Source: Clostridium sp. BJN0001
GTDB lineage: Bacteria; Bacillota; Clostridia; Clostridiales; Clostridiaceae
Direction of reading: 5' to 3'
DNA: 64,000 nt
NCBI RefSeq assembly: GCF_022869825.1
Contig: NZ_CP094971.1
Span: 79,501 to 143,500 of the forward strand
In this document: piece by piece, positions 28,321-38,501 of the stretch
Position numbering within the stretch: position 1 is the stretch's first letter
How the letters are laid out: the number at the start of each line of letters is the position of its first letter
Notes under the pieces: model-generated
Databases searched by the model: none
Seen by the model: the letters and a program-made list of their open reading frames with translations, nothing else
Told to the model about the DNA's origin: nothing
Program-made: the position numbers and the translations under genes

Positions 28321-31300
28321 ATGTATAAAAAGGTAAATGCGTCACAGAGCATGGTCGACATGGAAAAAAATGTTGCAGAGCTTTGGAAAGGAAAAGATGT
28401 CATAGAAAAAAGTTTTAATGCAAACCAAGATGGAGAATATTTTACTTTCTATGATGGACCTCCAACAGCAAACGGAAAACCTCATGTTGGTCATATCTTA
28501 ACAAGGGTTATGAAAGATATAATCCCAAGATATAAAGTTATGAAAGGCTATCAAGTTTTAAGGAAAGCAGGATGGGATACTCACGGACTTCCAGTAGAAC
28601 TTGAAATAGAAAAGAAACTTGGAATTTCAGGAAAAAGACAGATTGAAGATTTTGGTGTAGAAAATTTCGTAAAAGAATGTAAGGAAAGTGTATTTTCATA
28701 CGTTTCTTTATGGAAGAAGATGTCTGAGCAGCTTGGCTACTGGGTTGATATGGATGATCCATATGTAACTTATCATGATGATTATATTGAATCTGAATGG
28801 TGGGCATTAAAGAAATTATGGGAAAAAGGTCTTTTATATAAAGGACATAAAGTAATGCCTTATTGTCCAAGATGTGGAACTGCTTTATCATCTCATGAAG
28901 TTGCACAGGGATATAAAGATGTTAAAGACTTAACTTGTACAGCTAAATTTAAAGTAAAAGGTGAAGACAACAAATATATCTTAGCATGGACAACAACTCC
29001 ATGGACTTTACCATCAAATCTTGCACTTTGTGTAAATAAAGCATATACATATGCAGACGTTAAAGTTGGAGACGAAGTTTATGTTTTAGCTAAAGATTTA
29101 GTTTCTAAAGTATTAAAGGATGAAGAATATGAAGTACTTAGAGAATATAAAGGTGAAGAACTTTTAGGAGTTAAGTATGAACAGCTTATGCCTTTTGCTA
29201 AAGTTGACGGAAAAGCATTTGAAGTTATTCACGGTGATTATGTAACTCTTACAGATGGTACTGGTATAGTACATATCGCTCCTGCTTATGGTGAAGACGA
29301 TAGTTTAGTTGCAAAGAAAAATGGTATCGCATTTATAAACTTAGTTGATACAACTGGTAAATTTGTTGATGCTGTAACACCATGGAAGGGAAGATCCGTA
29401 AGAGATTGTAGTGAAGATGTTACAAAGTATCTTCAAGAAAGAGGACAGATTTTCTCAACACAGAAAGTTACCCACTCATATCCACACTGCTGGAGATGTG
29501 ATACACCTCTTTTATATTATCCAAAAGACAGCTGGTTTGTTGCAATGACAAAAGTAAGGGATAAATTATTAGAGAATAATAATAAGATAAACTGGTTCCC
29601 TGATAACATAAGAACAGGAAGATTCGGAAAATTCCTTGAAAATGTTATTGATTGGGGTATTTCAAGAGATAGATACTGGGGTACACCACTTCCAATATGG
29701 GAATGTGAATGTGGACACAGAGAATGTATAGGAAGCAGAAAAGAATTAGAAGAAAAGGCAACAAAAGATTGCGCAAAGGTAGAGCTTCATAAACCATACG
29801 TGGACAATATAAAATTAAAATGCCCTGTATGTGGAAAAGAAATGAAGAGAACTCATGAAGTTATTGACTGCTGGTTTGATTCAGGATCAATGCCTTTTGC
29901 ACAATGGCACTATCCATTTGAAAATGCAGAAAAGTTCAAACATAATTTCCCAGCACAGTTTATTTCAGAAGCTGTTGACCAGACAAGAGGATGGTTCTAT
30001 ACATTACTTGCTATTTCAACATGTCTTTTTGAAACTAATCCATTTGAAAACTGTGTAGTTTTAGGCCATGTATTAGATAAAAAAGGACTTAAGATGTCAA
30101 AGCATAAAGGAAATGTTGTTGATCCATTTGCTGTACTTGATTCACAAGGAGCAGATGCAACAAGATGGCATTTTTATACTGCAAGTGCTCCATGGCTTCC
30201 AACAAGATTCTCAATTGATGATGTTAAAGAATCACAGAGAAAATTCCTTGGAACATTATGGAACGTTTATTCATTCTATGTTTTATATGCTAATATTGAT
30301 GACTTTAATCCAACAAAATACAAAGATTTTGTATCAGACAATGTAATGGATAGATGGATTACATCAAAATTAAATACATTAATAAAAACAGTAGATGATG
30401 GCTTAAATACTTATAAGATAACTCAGTCTGCTTTAGCAATTCAAGACTTTACAGATGATTTATCTAACTGGTATGTAAGAAGAAATAGATCAAGATATTG
30501 GTCTTCAGAATTAACTGAAGATAAGATCGGTGCATACGTAACATTATACAGAGTTCTTGTTGATTTAGTTAAGGTTGCAGCACCATTTGTACCATTTATG
30601 ACTGAAGAAATTTATCAAAATTTAGTAGTAAATGTTGATAAAAATGCAAAAGAAAGTATTCATTTATGTAAATGGCCAGAAGTAAATGAAAAGGCTATTG
30701 ATAAAGACTTAGAAGAAGAAATGGATCTTGCATATACTATTGTAAAGCTTGGAAGAAGTGCAAGAAATTCAGCTAATATAAAGAATAGACAGCCACTTGA
30801 GGAACTTTTAGTTTCAACTAAGACTCTTCCAGAATATTATGGAGACATAGTAAAAGATGAGTTAAATGTTAAGGAAGTTAAGATTGGTGCTGACTTATCT
30901 AAATATGTAAACTTTGCAATTAAGCCAAATTTACCTGTAATTGGAAGAGAATACGGAAAATTAATTCCTAAGATAAGAAAAGCTATTTCAGATCAGGATC
31001 AGATGCAGCTTGCACAGAAAGTTCAAAATGGCGGAACTCAAGCTATCAATGTAGATGGAACTGAAATTGAATTAAATAGCGAAAATCTTTTAGTTACAAT
31101 GAGTGGACTTGAAGGATTTGCATTTGCAGGAGAAGGAGAACACGGAGTAGTTCTTGAAACAAAAATTACACCTGAACTTCTTGAAGAAGGAAATGTAAGA
31201 GAAATCATATCAAAGATTCAGAACATGAGAAAAGAAAAAGGTTTTGAAGTTGCAGATAAGATAGATCTTTATGTTGCAGATGATGCTGAACTTTTAGGCT

Positions 31301-31434
31301 CTGTTAAGAAATATCAGGATACTATAAAGAAAGAAACATTAACTGTAAACATACATTATGGAGAAACTGCAGATTATTCAGAAGTATCTATAAATGACCA
31401 CAAATTAAATATGGATGTTAAAGTTGTAAAATAA
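28321..31434 (+). CDS. ileS: Isoleucyl-tRNA synthetase, long (eukaryote-like, IleS2) type
   Basis: 1037 aa. Class Ia synthetase charging tRNA-Ile, with an editing domain against valine. HIGH motif is [16 protein letters not shown] motif is [10 protein letters not shown]. The length, the [11 protein letters not shown] form and the extended C-terminus place it with the eukaryote-like IleS group, rather than the shorter IleS1 group that ends in a zinc finger. Within the family, IleS2-type enzymes are commonly less sensitive to mupirocin (inferred here, not shown). Starts at ATG behind GAAGGAGG; controlled by the T-box. Confidence 0.96.
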   Translation: MYKKVNASQSMVDMEKNVAELWKGKDVIEKSFNANQDGEYFTFYDGPPTANGKPHVGHILTRVMKDIIPRYKVMKGYQVLRKAGWDTHGLPVELEIEKKLGISGKRQIEDFGVENFVKECKESVFSYVSLWKKMSEQLGYWVDMDDPYVTYHDDYIESEWWALKKLWEKGLLYKGHKVMPYCPRCGTALSSHEVAQGYKDVKDLTCTAKFKVKGEDNKYILAWTTTPWTLPSNLALCVNKAYTYADVKVGDEVYVLAKDLVSKVLKDEEYEVLREYKGEELLGVKYEQLMPFAKVDGKAFEVIHGDYVTLTDGTGIVHIAPAYGEDDSLVAKKNGIAFINLVDTTGKFVDAVTPWKGRSVRDCSEDVTKYLQERGQIFSTQKVTHSYPHCWRCDTPLLYYPKDSWFVAMTKVRDKLLENNNKINWFPDNIRTGRFGKFLENVIDWGISRDRYWGTPLPIWECECGHRECIGSRKELEEKATKDCAKVELHKPYVDNIKLKCPVCGKEMKRTHEVIDCWFDSGSMPFAQWHYPFENAEKFKHNFPAQFISEAVDQTRGWFYTLLAISTCLFETNPFENCVVLGHVLDKKGLKMSKHKGNVVDPFAVLDSQGADATRWHFYTASAPWLPTRFSIDDVKESQRKFLGTLWNVYSFYVLYANIDDFNPTKYKDFVSDNVMDRWITSKLNTLIKTVDDGLNTYKITQSALAIQDFTDDLSNWYVRRNRSRYWSSELTEDKIGAYVTLYRVLVDLVKVAAPFVPFMTEEIYQNLVVNVDKNAKESIHLCKWPEVNEKAIDKDLEEEMDLAYTIVKLGRSARNSANIKNRQPLEELLVSTKTLPEYYGDIVKDELNVKEVKIGADLSKYVNFAIKPNLPVIGREYGKLIPKIRKAISDQDQMQLAQKVQNGGTQAINVDGTEIELNSENLLVTMSGLEGFAFAGEGEHGVVLETKITPELLEEGNVREIISKIQNMRKEKGFEVADKIDLYVADDAELLGSVKKYQDTIKKETLTVNIHYGETADYSEVSINDHKLNMDVKVVK

Positions 31435-31442
31435 AAAATTAT

Positions 31443-31488
31443 ATCCCTTACATCTACAAGATACGCTGTTGATGTAAGGGATTTTTTA
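31443..31488 (+). terminator. Terminator after ileS
   Basis: ATCCCTTACATC (31443-31454) and GATGTAAGGGAT (31471-31482), 12 perfect pairs, followed by TTTTT. Confidence 0.9.
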
Positions 31489-31518
31489 CATTATATAAGA
31501 TATATTTATAAATACTTA

Positions 31519-31547
31519 TTGTTTATTAAGTAATATATTAGTATAAT
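31519..31547 (+). promoter_or_regulatory. Promoter of the CcpA-like gene
   Basis: TTGTTT (31519-31524), 17-bp spacer, TATAAT (31542-31547), 39 bp before the start codon. Confidence 0.65.
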
Positions 31548-31586
31548 ATAAAGTATATAAGTGTATGCTAATAAGGAGGAATTAAA

Positions 31587-32585
31587 ATGGCTACTTCTAT
31601 TAAAGATGTTGCAAAAGAAGCAGGAGTATCTATTGCAACAGTTTCTAGAGTTTTAAATGAAATCGATGTCGTTAATGAAGACACTAAAAATAAAGTGCTA
31701 GATGCAATAAAAAAATTAGGATATAGACCTAATATTGTGGCAAGAAGTTTAAAGACACAGAAAACAAAAACTATTGGAATTCTTGTACCAGATATATCAA
31801 ATCAATTATATCCTGAAATTGTAAGAGGCGCTGAAGACGTTTCAAATATATACGATTACAATATAATTTTATGTAATTCAGATCTTGATTTAGATAAAGA
31901 AAAAGAATATTTAAGGGTGCTTAAAGAAAAAATGGTTGATGGAGTATTATATATGAGTAGTTCTCTTGAACCTGAGATTCTTGAACTTATAAATGAACTC
32001 AATTTAAAGACTGTTTTCGTAGAAACAACTGATAAAGATAAATCGTTTCCAAGTGTCATAATTGATAATGTAAAGGCAAGTTATGATAGTACAAAGTTCC
32101 TTTTAAATAAGGGATTAAAAAACATTGCATTTATAGGAACAAGCAAAGACAGCATGAATGCATGGGGAGACAGATATATAGGATATGAAAACGCATTAAA
32201 AGAATCTAAAATGGATATAGATGATCAGCTTGTTTATTTAGAAGCTATGAAATCTAAAACTGGATATAATGGAGTAAAGAGCCTTATAAAATCAGGTAAA
32301 AAGTTTGATGGAATAGTATGTGCTTCTGATGATATAGCAATGGGAGCAATAAATGCTTTAAGAGATGAAAACTATAAAGTACCTGAAGACGTAAGTGTAA
32401 TAGGATTTAATGATAACTATGTAGCATCAATGTTTTATCCAAAGATAACAACAATAGCACAACCTACATATGATATGGGTTCTGTAGCTATGAGAATGCT
32501 CATAAAATTATTAAATAATAAAGAACTTGAAAATTATAATTATGTTTTAGATTACAAACTTATAGAAAGAGAAAGCACTATTTAA
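31587..32585 (+). CDS. ccpA: LacI-family regulator, probable catabolite control protein CcpA
   Basis: 332 aa. N-terminal LacI helix-turn-helix and hinge (IKDVAKEAGVSIATVSRVLN, then YRPNIVARSL), then a periplasmic-binding-protein-like core (TKTIGILVPDISNQLYPEIV, VDGVLYMSS, CASDDIAMGAINAL, VIGFNDNYVASMFYPKIT). Overall form and length match clostridial CcpA, which with HPr-Ser-P controls carbon metabolism through cre sites. The exact paralogue could not be confirmed without a search. Single-gene unit with its own promoter. Confidence 0.8.
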   Translation: MATSIKDVAKEAGVSIATVSRVLNEIDVVNEDTKNKVLDAIKKLGYRPNIVARSLKTQKTKTIGILVPDISNQLYPEIVRGAEDVSNIYDYNIILCNSDLDLDKEKEYLRVLKEKMVDGVLYMSSSLEPEILELINELNLKTVFVETTDKDKSFPSVIIDNVKASYDSTKFLLNKGLKNIAFIGTSKDSMNAWGDRYIGYENALKESKMDIDDQLVYLEAMKSKTGYNGVKSLIKSGKKFDGIVCASDDIAMGAINALRDENYKVPEDVSVIGFNDNYVASMFYPKITTIAQPTYDMGSVAMRMLIKLLNNKELENYNYVLDYKLIERESTI

Positions 32586-32603
32586 AAGCTTATGATATTT
32601 TCT

Positions 32604-32648
32604 ATTGCGGTATATATATATTAATGATAGTATATATAATATCGCAAT
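32604..32648 (+). promoter_or_regulatory. 45-bp AT-rich inverted repeat between ccpA-like and MATE genes
   Basis: ATTGCGGTATATATATAT and its near-mirror ATATAATATCGCAAT lie around TTAATGATAGT, ending 12 nt before the AGGAGG of the MATE gene. The T run after it is weak (TTATTTTG). It may terminate the upstream transcript or serve as an operator or hairpin for the exporter. Confidence 0.45.
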
Positions 32649-32672
32649 TATTTTGTATTAGGAGGAATATTT

Positions 32673-34016
32673 TTGGACAATCAACAGCGACTTGGAAGAG
32701 ATAATATTTTAAAGCTTTTACTAGAATTTTCTATACCAGCCATTATAGGTATGATGGTTATTACACTTTATAACATAATTGATAGAGTATACATAGGTCA
32801 TATAAAAGGTGTAGGATCACTTGCAATAGCAGGAGTTGGAATAACAATGCCTATTATTACTATAGTCATGGCTTTTGGAATGCTTATAGGAATAGGAACA
32901 GCAACTAGAATATCAATAAAGCTCGGAGAACATAATAAAGATGAAGCTGAAAAACATCTTGGAAATGCACTTACGCTTATTATTATTACAAGTATAATTC
33001 TTACAGCTGTAGGGCTTTTTTTTATTGATCCTATTTTAACTGCGTTTGGAGCGAGTGAAAACATTTTAATTTATGCTAAAGAATATAGTGAGATAATTTT
33101 TATTGGAACAATATTTAATCTTTTGGGATTTGGTTTAAATCATTCTATAAGAAGTGACGGAAATCCTAAAATAGCAATGTTTTCTATGCTTATTGGAGCA
33201 GTAGTTAATATAGTTTTAGATCCAATATTTATATTTTCTTTAGGACTTGGAGTAAAAGGAGCAGCTATAGCTACTGTTTTATCTCAAGTTGTAAGTTCTA
33301 TATGGATACTTTATTATTTTACAAAAGGTAAAAGTGTATTAAAACTAAAGAAGAAATATTTAAAACTTGATCTTAAAGTAGTAGAAAGCATATTTACAAT
33401 AGGAGTAAGTCCTTTCAGTATGCAGCTTGCAGCATGTGCAGTTCAGGTTATTTCAAATAATGTACTTCAGAAATATGGTGGAGATGTTGCTGTTGGAGCA
33501 ATGACAATAATAAACAGTCTCTCAATGATATTCTTAATGCCTATATTTGGAATAAATCAAGGGGTTCAGCCTATAGTTGGATATAATTATGGTGCAAAAA
33601 AATTCGATAGGGTAAAAGAAACTGTTGGATATGCAATAATTGCAGCTACAATTATTGTTATAATAGGATTTTTTATTGTTGAAGTTTTCCCAAGACAGCT
33701 TATACTTGCATTTAATAATGATGAAGAATTATTGAATATAGGAATAAAGGGAATGAGAATATTCTTATGTATGCTTCCACTTATAGGAGGTCAGATTATA
33801 GTAACAAACTATTTCCAATCAATTGGAATGGTTAAGATATCTATGTTCTTAAGCCTTTTAAGACAAGTTCTATTACTTATACCTGCATTAATCATATTCC
33901 CTAAAATATTTGGACTTACAGGTGTATGGCTTTCAGGTTCAGTTTCGGATTTTCTTTCAGTAATTGTTACGACAATAGTTTTTATAAAAGGATCAAAAAA
34001 TATTTTTGAAAAATAG
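32673..34016 (+). CDS. MATE-family efflux transporter
   Basis: 447 aa, 12 membrane helices in two similar halves. Family features: GRDNILKLLLEFSIPAIIGM at the start, YNIIDRVYIGHIKG in helix 1-2, NHSIRSDGNPKIAM, and IFGINQGVQPIVGYNYGAK in the second half. Na+- or H+-driven export of cationic compounds; substrate unknown. TTG start behind AGGAGGAA. Confidence 0.92.
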   Translation: MDNQQRLGRDNILKLLLEFSIPAIIGMMVITLYNIIDRVYIGHIKGVGSLAIAGVGITMPIITIVMAFGMLIGIGTATRISIKLGEHNKDEAEKHLGNALTLIIITSIILTAVGLFFIDPILTAFGASENILIYAKEYSEIIFIGTIFNLLGFGLNHSIRSDGNPKIAMFSMLIGAVVNIVLDPIFIFSLGLGVKGAAIATVLSQVVSSIWILYYFTKGKSVLKLKKKYLKLDLKVVESIFTIGVSPFSMQLAACAVQVISNNVLQKYGGDVAVGAMTIINSLSMIFLMPIFGINQGVQPIVGYNYGAKKFDRVKETVGYAIIAATIIVIIGFFIVEVFPRQLILAFNNDEELLNIGIKGMRIFLCMLPLIGGQIIVTNYFQSIGMVKISMFLSLLRQVLLLIPALIIFPKIFGLTGVWLSGSVSDFLSVIVTTIVFIKGSKNIFEK

Positions 34017-34027
34017 GTTAAAAAATT

Positions 34028-34073
34028 AAGGCTGACTTTAGCAATTTTAAATTGTTAAAGTCAGTCTTATTTT
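34028..34073 (+). terminator. Terminator after the MATE gene
   Basis: AAGGCTGACTTTA and TAAAGTCAGTCTT arms with an inner GCAATTT/AAATTGT stem, followed by ATTTTTA. Confidence 0.85.
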
Positions 34074-34106
34074 TATGTATAGATTTTTTTATTAATAAAT
34101 GATATT

Positions 34107-34289
34107 TTAAAGTATTCCTTCATTTTTTAATATTGTTTCTAGTTTTTGAACTTTATCTGATAATGAGATAAATTTTTCTTTTATTTTTGATTTAGAAGAA
34201 TCAGAGCTTATGTATTTTTCCATTTCTTCAACAGTTTTTAATGCATCTTCAACATCTTTTCTTGCCATTTCTAAATTTGATTCTTTCAT
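34107..34289 (-). CDS. Small coiled-coil protein of unknown function
   Basis: 60 aa, charged and helical throughout (DVEDALKTVEEMEKYIS; LSDKVQKLETILKN), with no Cys and no membrane segment. Considered real because AAAGGAG lies 7 nt before the ATG and the gene fills an otherwise empty gap on the opposite strand to both neighbours. I recognise no family with certainty. Confidence 0.65.
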   Translation of the reverse strand: MKESNLEMARKDVEDALKTVEEMEKYISSDSSKSKIKEKFISLSDKVQKLETILKNEGIL

Positions 34290-34397
34290 AAAAAAACTCC
34301 TTTTTGGTTAAATGATATTTATATGGTATCACTACTAATGATTAACTTCAAGGAATATAAATATAACAATAATATGTATAATGCGAAAGGATACTTT

Positions 34398-34973
34398 ATG
34401 ATAAATTATATATTTTTTGGACTTGTCTTTTTTGGAATACTGTTTGGAGTTGTTTCTGGAAATGGAGAAAATATTTCAAAAGCTATAATTGAATCTTCTG
34501 GAGGTACGGTGTCATTCATTATAGAACTGTGTGGAATTATGTGTTTTTGGTGCGGTGTCATGAAAGTCGCAGAAAAAAGTGGCTTTACCGAAAAATTATC
34601 AAAAGCTATGATGCCGGTTTTAAAAAGAATTTTTAAAGATGCAGCACATGATAAAAAAGCTCTTGGATGTATAGTTATGAATCTTACAGCAAATATGCTT
34701 GGACTTGCAAATGCAGCGACACCATTTGGAATAAAAGCAATGAAGGAGCTTCAAAGGCTTAATAAAGATAAAGACTCTGCATCAAACGATATGGTACTAT
34801 TTCTAATTTTAAATGCTACATGTGTGCAGATTGTACCTTCTACGATAATATCAATAAGAGCTGCATGTAATTCAATTAATCCAGGAATAATTATTTTGCC
34901 AGCCATAATTACGTCTCTTGTTTCAACAATTGTAGGGATTATATGCTGCAAGATAATGCAGAGATATTTTTAA
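34398..34973 (+). CDS. spmA: Spore maturation protein A
   Basis: 191-aa multi-pass membrane protein needed with SpmB for core dehydration and spore heat resistance in known sporeformers. Recognised by FFGILFGVVSGN, IELCGIMCFWCGVMKVAEKSG and MNLTANMLGLANAATPFGIKAM. ATG at 34398 is 6 nt after GAAAGGA; the frame is open 25 codons further upstream without a ribosome site. spmB follows 16 nt later. Confidence 0.93.
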   Translation: MINYIFFGLVFFGILFGVVSGNGENISKAIIESSGGTVSFIIELCGIMCFWCGVMKVAEKSGFTEKLSKAMMPVLKRIFKDAAHDKKALGCIVMNLTANMLGLANAATPFGIKAMKELQRLNKDKDSASNDMVLFLILNATCVQIVPSTIISIRAACNSINPGIIILPAIITSLVSTIVGIICCKIMQRYF

Positions 34974-34989
34974 AATATGAGGTGGATAT

Positions 34990-35517
34990 ATGTTTAATTA
35001 TTTATCTAAAAGTATAATTCCTATTATTTTTATAGCAATCATAACTTATGGTATGTTTAAAGGGGCAAAGGTATACGATTGGTTTATTGAGGGAGCAAAA
35101 GAAGGACTTAAGGTGTGTCTAGCTATTTTTCCGTATCTTTTAGCTATGCTTATTGCTGTAAGGATATTCAAAGAAGCATCACTTCTTGAAAAAGTAAATA
35201 GTTTTATGGCACCTTTATGCAAACTTATAAATATTCCATCAGAGGTTGTACCACTTATACTTATAAAACCGCTTTCTGGAAGTGGAGCTATGGGAGTTTT
35301 TACAGACATAATAAAAACTTTTGGAGCAGATGGAAGAGTTGGTCTTATTGCATCAATAATAATGGGAACAACAGAGACTATATTTTATACAATTTCTATA
35401 TATTATGGTTCGGTAAAGGTAAAGAAAATAAGGCATACTTTATGGGCTGCATTATGTGCAGACCTTACAGCCATAATAATGGCAGGAATAGTAATTAGTT
35501 TATTTATTTTGAAATAG
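34990..35517 (+). CDS. spmB: Spore maturation protein B
   Basis: 175 aa, four to five membrane helices. Family segments: YDWFIEGAKEGLKVCLAIFP YLLAMLIAVRIF split by the first helix, and LIKPLSGSGAMGVFTDI, MGTTETIFYTISIYYGS. Partner of SpmA. ATG behind GAGGTGG. Confidence 0.93.
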   Translation: MFNYLSKSIIPIIFIAIITYGMFKGAKVYDWFIEGAKEGLKVCLAIFPYLLAMLIAVRIFKEASLLEKVNSFMAPLCKLINIPSEVVPLILIKPLSGSGAMGVFTDIIKTFGADGRVGLIASIIMGTTETIFYTISIYYGSVKVKKIRHTLWAALCADLTAIIMAGIVISLFILK

Positions 35518-35560
35518 AATAGGAGTATTATATAAAAAGAAGATAGAAAGGATGAATACA

Positions 35561-36817
35561 ATGAAAAGCAGTATATTAGAAAAACATAGAAAAGATCTTT
35601 TAGAAAGTATTGATGGTGATTTTATAGCTGTAATTTTTTCTGGTAGTGCACCTAAAAAAAGTGCTGATGAATTTTATGCTTATACTCCTAACAGAAATTT
35701 TTATTATCTTACAGGAATTGCAGAAGAAAATCATATATTTGTTTTATATAGAATTAATAAATGCTCTGGAGAAAAGTTATTTTTGCATGATATAAATGAA
35801 CAGCAAGAAGCTTGGACAGGAAAAACTTTAAGAGATTATGAGGCACGAGAAATATCAGGGATAGATGATGTATCATATATGTCCGAATTTGATGGATTTA
35901 TAAAAAAATATATAAAGTCTTCAGACACAATGAATATATATCTTGATTTAAATGATAATTTAAGTGAAAATATTTTTGATATGGCTCATAATTTTTCAAA
36001 AGAGATAAAAAATATTTATCCTGAAGTTCAGATAAGAAATGTATTTCACAAAATAGCGTGTCTTAGAATGATAAAATCAAAAGAAGAAATAAATGAAATG
36101 AGAAAAGCTATAGAGATAACAATAAAAGGTGTTAAATCTCTTATGACACATGCTAAAGAAGGACTTTATGAGTATCAGCTTGAGTCATATTTTAATTTTG
36201 AATGTAAATATAATGGAGCTAAAGACCTTGCATTTAAAACTATAGCAGCATCAGGAAAAAATGCAGCAACTCTTCATTATGATGCAAATAATTCTAAAGT
36301 TAAAGATGGTGAGCTTATTTTATTTGATCTTGGTGCACAATATAATCTCTATGATGCCGATATTAGTAGAACTTTCCCTATAAACGGAAAATTTTCTAAA
36401 AGGCAGAGAGAAATTTATGAAGCTGTTTTAAGAGTTAATAAAGCTGTTATAAAGAAAATAAAACCAGGACTCGATTATCAAAAATTAAATGAATGGTCTA
36501 AAAAATTAATTGCAGAGGAATGCATAAAGCTTAAATTAATAGATAATATAGAAGATGTAAGTAAATATTATTGGCATAGTATAGGACATAATCTAGGACT
36601 TGATACACATGATAGTGAACCTCCGTTTAGAAAGTTTACATTTAAAGAAGGTATGGTCTTTACAGTAGAACCGGGTATCTATATTGAGGAAGAGAAAATA
36701 GGAATAAGAATAGAAGACGATGTACTCGTCACAAAAGATGGCTGTGAAGTACTTACTAAAGATATGATAAAGGAAGTTAATGATATAGAAGAATTTATGA
36801 AAGACAGAAAATTTTAA
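35561..36817 (+). CDS. pepP: Xaa-Pro aminopeptidase P family protein
   Basis: 418 aa. N-terminal creatinase-like domain with the AMP-N form (FSGSAPKKSADEFYAYTPNRNFYYLTG), then a pita-bread metallopeptidase domain with dinuclear metal ligands in LFDLGAQYNLYDADISRTFP (Asp, Asp), HSIGHNLGLDTHD (His), VEPGIYIEE (Glu) and RIEDDVLV (Glu). Cleaves N-terminal residues before proline; acts in the cytoplasm. Start at 35561, 7 nt from AAAGGATG, rather than the ATG at 35552. Confidence 0.92.
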   Translation: MKSSILEKHRKDLLESIDGDFIAVIFSGSAPKKSADEFYAYTPNRNFYYLTGIAEENHIFVLYRINKCSGEKLFLHDINEQQEAWTGKTLRDYEAREISGIDDVSYMSEFDGFIKKYIKSSDTMNIYLDLNDNLSENIFDMAHNFSKEIKNIYPEVQIRNVFHKIACLRMIKSKEEINEMRKAIEITIKGVKSLMTHAKEGLYEYQLESYFNFECKYNGAKDLAFKTIAASGKNAATLHYDANNSKVKDGELILFDLGAQYNLYDADISRTFPINGKFSKRQREIYEAVLRVNKAVIKKIKPGLDYQKLNEWSKKLIAEECIKLKLIDNIEDVSKYYWHSIGHNLGLDTHDSEPPFRKFTFKEGMVFTVEPGIYIEEEKIGIRIEDDVLVTKDGCEVLTKDMIKEVNDIEEFMKDRKF

Positions 36818-36846
36818 TTTAAAAGTTGAAAGGAGTATGTACACTT

Positions 36847-38475
36847 ATGGTCAGATATAAATCAGTTAAAAGATTCAAAGAAATAGTAGAGGTATTTGCA
36901 AGATATGGATTTGGATATATATATGACCAAAATAATAAAGAAGATAAAGAATCTCCATCAAATTTAAGGTGTGCATTTGAAAAACTTGGACCAACTTTTA
37001 TAAAAATAGGACAAATTTTAAGCACTAGAGAAGATATTCTTCCAAAAGAATATGCTGATGAATTATCAAAACTCCAAGACAGGGCGCCTAAAGAGGAATT
37101 CAGCAGTATGACAAATGTATTAGAAGAGTGTTTAAATGGAAGAGATGTAAATGATGAATTTCAGTATATAAATGAAACTCCAATAGCATCAGGCTCTATT
37201 GCACAGGTTTATGAAGGACGGCTTAAAAATTCAAAAGAAGTTGTTATAAAAATTCAAAGACCAGGTATAAAGAGTAATATGCATATAGATATTTCTATAC
37301 TTATAAGGATATTAAAATTTACAAAATCAAGAATGAAATCAGATCTATTTCTTTTTGATCCTAATGGAGTTCTTAAAGAAATAGATGATTCTATAAAAAA
37401 GGAACTTGACTTTAGAATTGAAGCTAAAAATGCAGAAAAATTTAAAGAACTTAATAAAGATATAAAATATATTTATGTTCCTTCTGTAGAAAAGAATATT
37501 TTATCAGAAAAAGTCATTGTACTTGAAAAAATAAATGGAATAAAAATAGATGATATAGACACATTAAAGAAAAATGGATATGATAGTAATGATATAATTA
37601 ATAATTTATTATTATCATACTGCAGACAGGTGTTTAGGGATGGCTTTTTCCACGGAGATCCTCATCCGGGAAACATATTAATAAATAATAATAAAATATG
37701 TTTTGTTGATTTTGGAATAATGGGCGTTTTAAGTCCATATCTCAAAAAATGGCTTAATGATGTTATTGTATCAGCTGCTTTTCGTGATAAGATAAAGCTT
37801 ACAGAATCTATACTATCTATAGGAATAAAGAGAGGAAAAGTAAATAAGGCAGATCTTTATGATTCAATATCATACATATTTGATACATACATGTGTTCTT
37901 CTATTAATAATATAAAAATATCAGTAATTTTAAGAGAAATTATTGATATAGGGAAAAAAAATAATATGCAGTTTCCAAATGAGCTGATATGTCTTGTAAG
38001 GGCATTAATCCTCCTTGAGGGGCTTGTAGCTAAAACTGCACCTAATACTGAAATAATAAATGTTCTGATGAATTATATAAGAACCGAAAATCATGATATA
38101 ATATTAAAAAACGCAATATCAGAAGATACATTGTTGCAATTTTATTCATTTTTAAGGGATAGTATGAGAATATCCCCTAAAATTTTAGAAGTTTTAATTA
38201 AAGCTTCAGCAGGAAAATCCAGAATAAATATAAATATTGAAGAAATGCGAGATCTATTATCTGAAGTTGGAAAAATGGTTAATAGAATTACAATAGGAGT
38301 ATTAACTGCAGCGTTTATATTATCATCATCATTAATAGTAAGCTTTAATGTAAAACCTTTATATAAAGGGGTATCAATATTTGGAATTTTAGGATATATA
38401 ATTTCGACACTATTAACTATTGTTTTATTGATTTCTATTATAAAAAGTAGAAAGATTAAAGACGATAAAAAATAG
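36847..38475 (+). CDS. ABC1/UbiB-family atypical kinase-like protein
   Basis: 542 aa. UbiB/ADCK signatures: PTFIKIGQILSTREDILP (KxGQ), PIASGSIAQVY (Ala-rich nucleotide loop variant), VVIKIQRPG (Lys), HGDPHPGNIL and VDFGIMG (catalytic-loop and metal-binding residues), with two C-terminal membrane helices (~485-535). In quinone-making bacteria the family supports ubiquinone synthesis; anaerobic clostridia lack ubiquinone, so it probably has another lipid-linked role. ATG at 36847 chosen; the frame opens at a TTG at 36826. Confidence 0.85.
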   Translation: MVRYKSVKRFKEIVEVFARYGFGYIYDQNNKEDKESPSNLRCAFEKLGPTFIKIGQILSTREDILPKEYADELSKLQDRAPKEEFSSMTNVLEECLNGRDVNDEFQYINETPIASGSIAQVYEGRLKNSKEVVIKIQRPGIKSNMHIDISILIRILKFTKSRMKSDLFLFDPNGVLKEIDDSIKKELDFRIEAKNAEKFKELNKDIKYIYVPSVEKNILSEKVIVLEKINGIKIDDIDTLKKNGYDSNDIINNLLLSYCRQVFRDGFFHGDPHPGNILINNNKICFVDFGIMGVLSPYLKKWLNDVIVSAAFRDKIKLTESILSIGIKRGKVNKADLYDSISYIFDTYMCSSINNIKISVILREIIDIGKKNNMQFPNELICLVRALILLEGLVAKTAPNTEIINVLMNYIRTENHDIILKNAISEDTLLQFYSFLRDSMRISPKILEVLIKASAGKSRININIEEMRDLLSEVGKMVNRITIGVLTAAFILSSSLIVSFNVKPLYKGVSIFGILGYIISTLLTIVLLISIIKSRKIKDDKK

Positions 38476-38501
38476 ATATTTTAAACTATAGGAGGAAAAA
38501 A

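Noticed and set aside
30113..30346. Short plus-strand frames inside ileS (29855-30058, 30113-30346)
   Set aside because: Shadow frames of the continuous ileS gene with no ribosome sites.
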